A stretch of 5,334 nucleotides of DNA from Candidatus Hydrogenedentota bacterium (GTDB taxonomy: Bacteria; Hydrogenedentota; Hydrogenedentia; Hydrogenedentales; SLHB01), in NCBI GenBank assembly GCA_003557825.1, contig PWNM01000540.1, forward strand, positions 1 to 5,334. The letters run 5' to 3'. This document shows positions 4,841-5,334 of this stretch, piece after piece (within the stretch, counting starts at the first letter, position 1; each line of letters starts with the position of its first letter). The notes below the pieces were generated by a model, which saw only the letters and a list, made by a program, of their open reading frames with translations, made no database searches and was not told the DNA's origin. Position numbers and translations under genes: made by a program.

Positions 4841-5334
4841 TTATTCCCCCTGATAGTAGACCCAACGCTTCGAAGATGCGAAGACCGCCAGGGTGGCCCC
4901 GAGAATGAGCAAGAACAACATCCAGGCCATGGCCGAGGCGTAGCCCATGCGGAAATAGGCAAAGGCGCTTCGGTACATGTAAAGGGCATAGAACATGGTG
5001 CTGTCCACGGGCCCCCCTCGCCCGCCGGTCATAACATAGACCTGCGTGAAGAACTGAAACGCAGCGATCAGCCCCATGACTAGGTTGAACAGGATCGTCG
5101 GGGTTAACATGGGCAAGGTAATGTGACGAAACTTGCGGAGCGGCCCCGCGCCGTCGATATCCGCTACCTCGTAGAGGACCTTGGGTACATCGGCCAGACC
5201 GGCCAGAAAGATGACCATGGCGCCTCCCACGCCCCACAGGCTCATGAGCACAAAGGAAGGCTTGGACCAGGTCGCATCGGCAAGCCATCCGGGACCTTCG
5301 ATACCAAGAAACTGCCGCAACAAGCCGTTGAGCA
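4841..5334 (-). CDS. Carbohydrate ABC transporter permease, MalF-like (CUT1 family), 5'-truncated
   Basis: This is the first permease of the sugar importer pair, located in the inner membrane. Only the last 163 residues are visible; the N-terminal half, with about three membrane segments, is beyond the right edge. The fragment opens with NGLLRQFLG, the usual region before a late periplasmic loop, so a TTG codon at 5323 is not a real start. The EAA loop is present as LYEVADIDGAG, ending in FRHITLPMLTP, with the Glu kept (about residue 55 of the fragment). The family motif VMTGGRGGP and a following ST pair occur near residues 100-112. Hydrophobic segments around fragment residues 26-45, 75-97 and 130-152 are membrane spans. 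It ends in YYQGE-TAA, and these last codons double as the ribosome binding site of the MalG-like gene. The substrate-binding protein gene would be expected upstream. Confidence 0.92.
   Translation of the reverse strand, partial: LNGLLRQFLGIEGPGWLADATWSKPSFVLMSLWGVGGAMVIFLAGLADVPKVLYEVADIDGAGPLRKFRHITLPMLTPTILFNLVMGLIAAFQFFTQVYVMTGGRGGPVDSTMFYALYMYRSAFAYFRMGYASAMAWMLFLLILGATLAVFASSKRWVYYQGE
4846..4851 (-). promoter_or_regulatory. ribosome binding site of the MalG-like permease
   Basis: AGGGGG on the minus strand lies 9 nt before the ATG at 4836 and is contained in the last sense codons of the MalF-like gene. It decides the MalG-like start and implies coupled translation of the two permeases. 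Confidence 0.7.

Noticed and set aside
1..5334. CRISPR array, insertion sequence, phage gene or novel defence or toxin system
   Set aside because: No regularly spaced repeats, transposase motifs, terminal inverted repeats or unexplained coding frames are present; all coding space is filled by five well-known families.

Overview
This window looks like ordinary chromosomal housekeeping DNA from a moderately GC-rich bacterium. Every gene I can support lies on the minus strand, so the functional order reads from the right edge to the left. The protein signatures point to a free-living bacterium with an outer or cell-wall-facing sugar uptake system and a standard Clp protease. The lineage cannot be fixed by eye. 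The long-looped MalG-type permease and the style of the Clp proteins made me think of Planctomycetes or a neighbouring candidate phylum, but that is a low-confidence impression.

Right part (5334 to 3763): two adjacent genes for the inner-membrane permeases of a carbohydrate ABC importer of the CUT1 (MalF/MalG) type. The MalF-like gene is cut by the window edge at its 5' end. The MalG-like gene starts 4 nt after the MalF-like stop, and its Shine-Dalgarno lies inside the last MalF-like codons, so the pair is surely co-transcribed. The solute-binding protein is expected upstream, beyond the window. No ATPase gene is visible here.

Middle (3762 to 3459): a 304-nt gap with no gene I can support. 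It holds several small dyad symmetries and one weak candidate promoter. It separates the sugar transporter operon from the protein quality-control genes.

Left part (3458 to 1): the widely conserved order tig - clpP - clpX. Trigger factor (tig) catches nascent chains at the ribosome. ClpP is the serine peptidase chamber. ClpX is the AAA+ unfoldase that feeds ClpP. tig and clpP overlap by 17 nt. clpX is separated from clpP by 228 nt and has a near-consensus sigma70-type promoter of its own (TTGACA, 17-nt spacer, TATAAC) and a strong Shine-Dalgarno. It can therefore be expressed apart from tig-clpP. The clpX gene runs off the left edge, lacking roughly the last 30-40 codons.

I found no mobile element, CRISPR array, tRNA/rRNA, phage gene or defence system. 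The long plus-strand open frames are antisense shadows of clpX, clpP, tig and the permeases. The oddities worth a second look are modest. The EAA-loop glutamate of the MalG-like permease is replaced by alanine. The same protein has an enlarged external loop. ClpP has Leu where His-Gln-Pro is usual. Trigger factor has acidic tails. The two intergenic gaps contain dyads.
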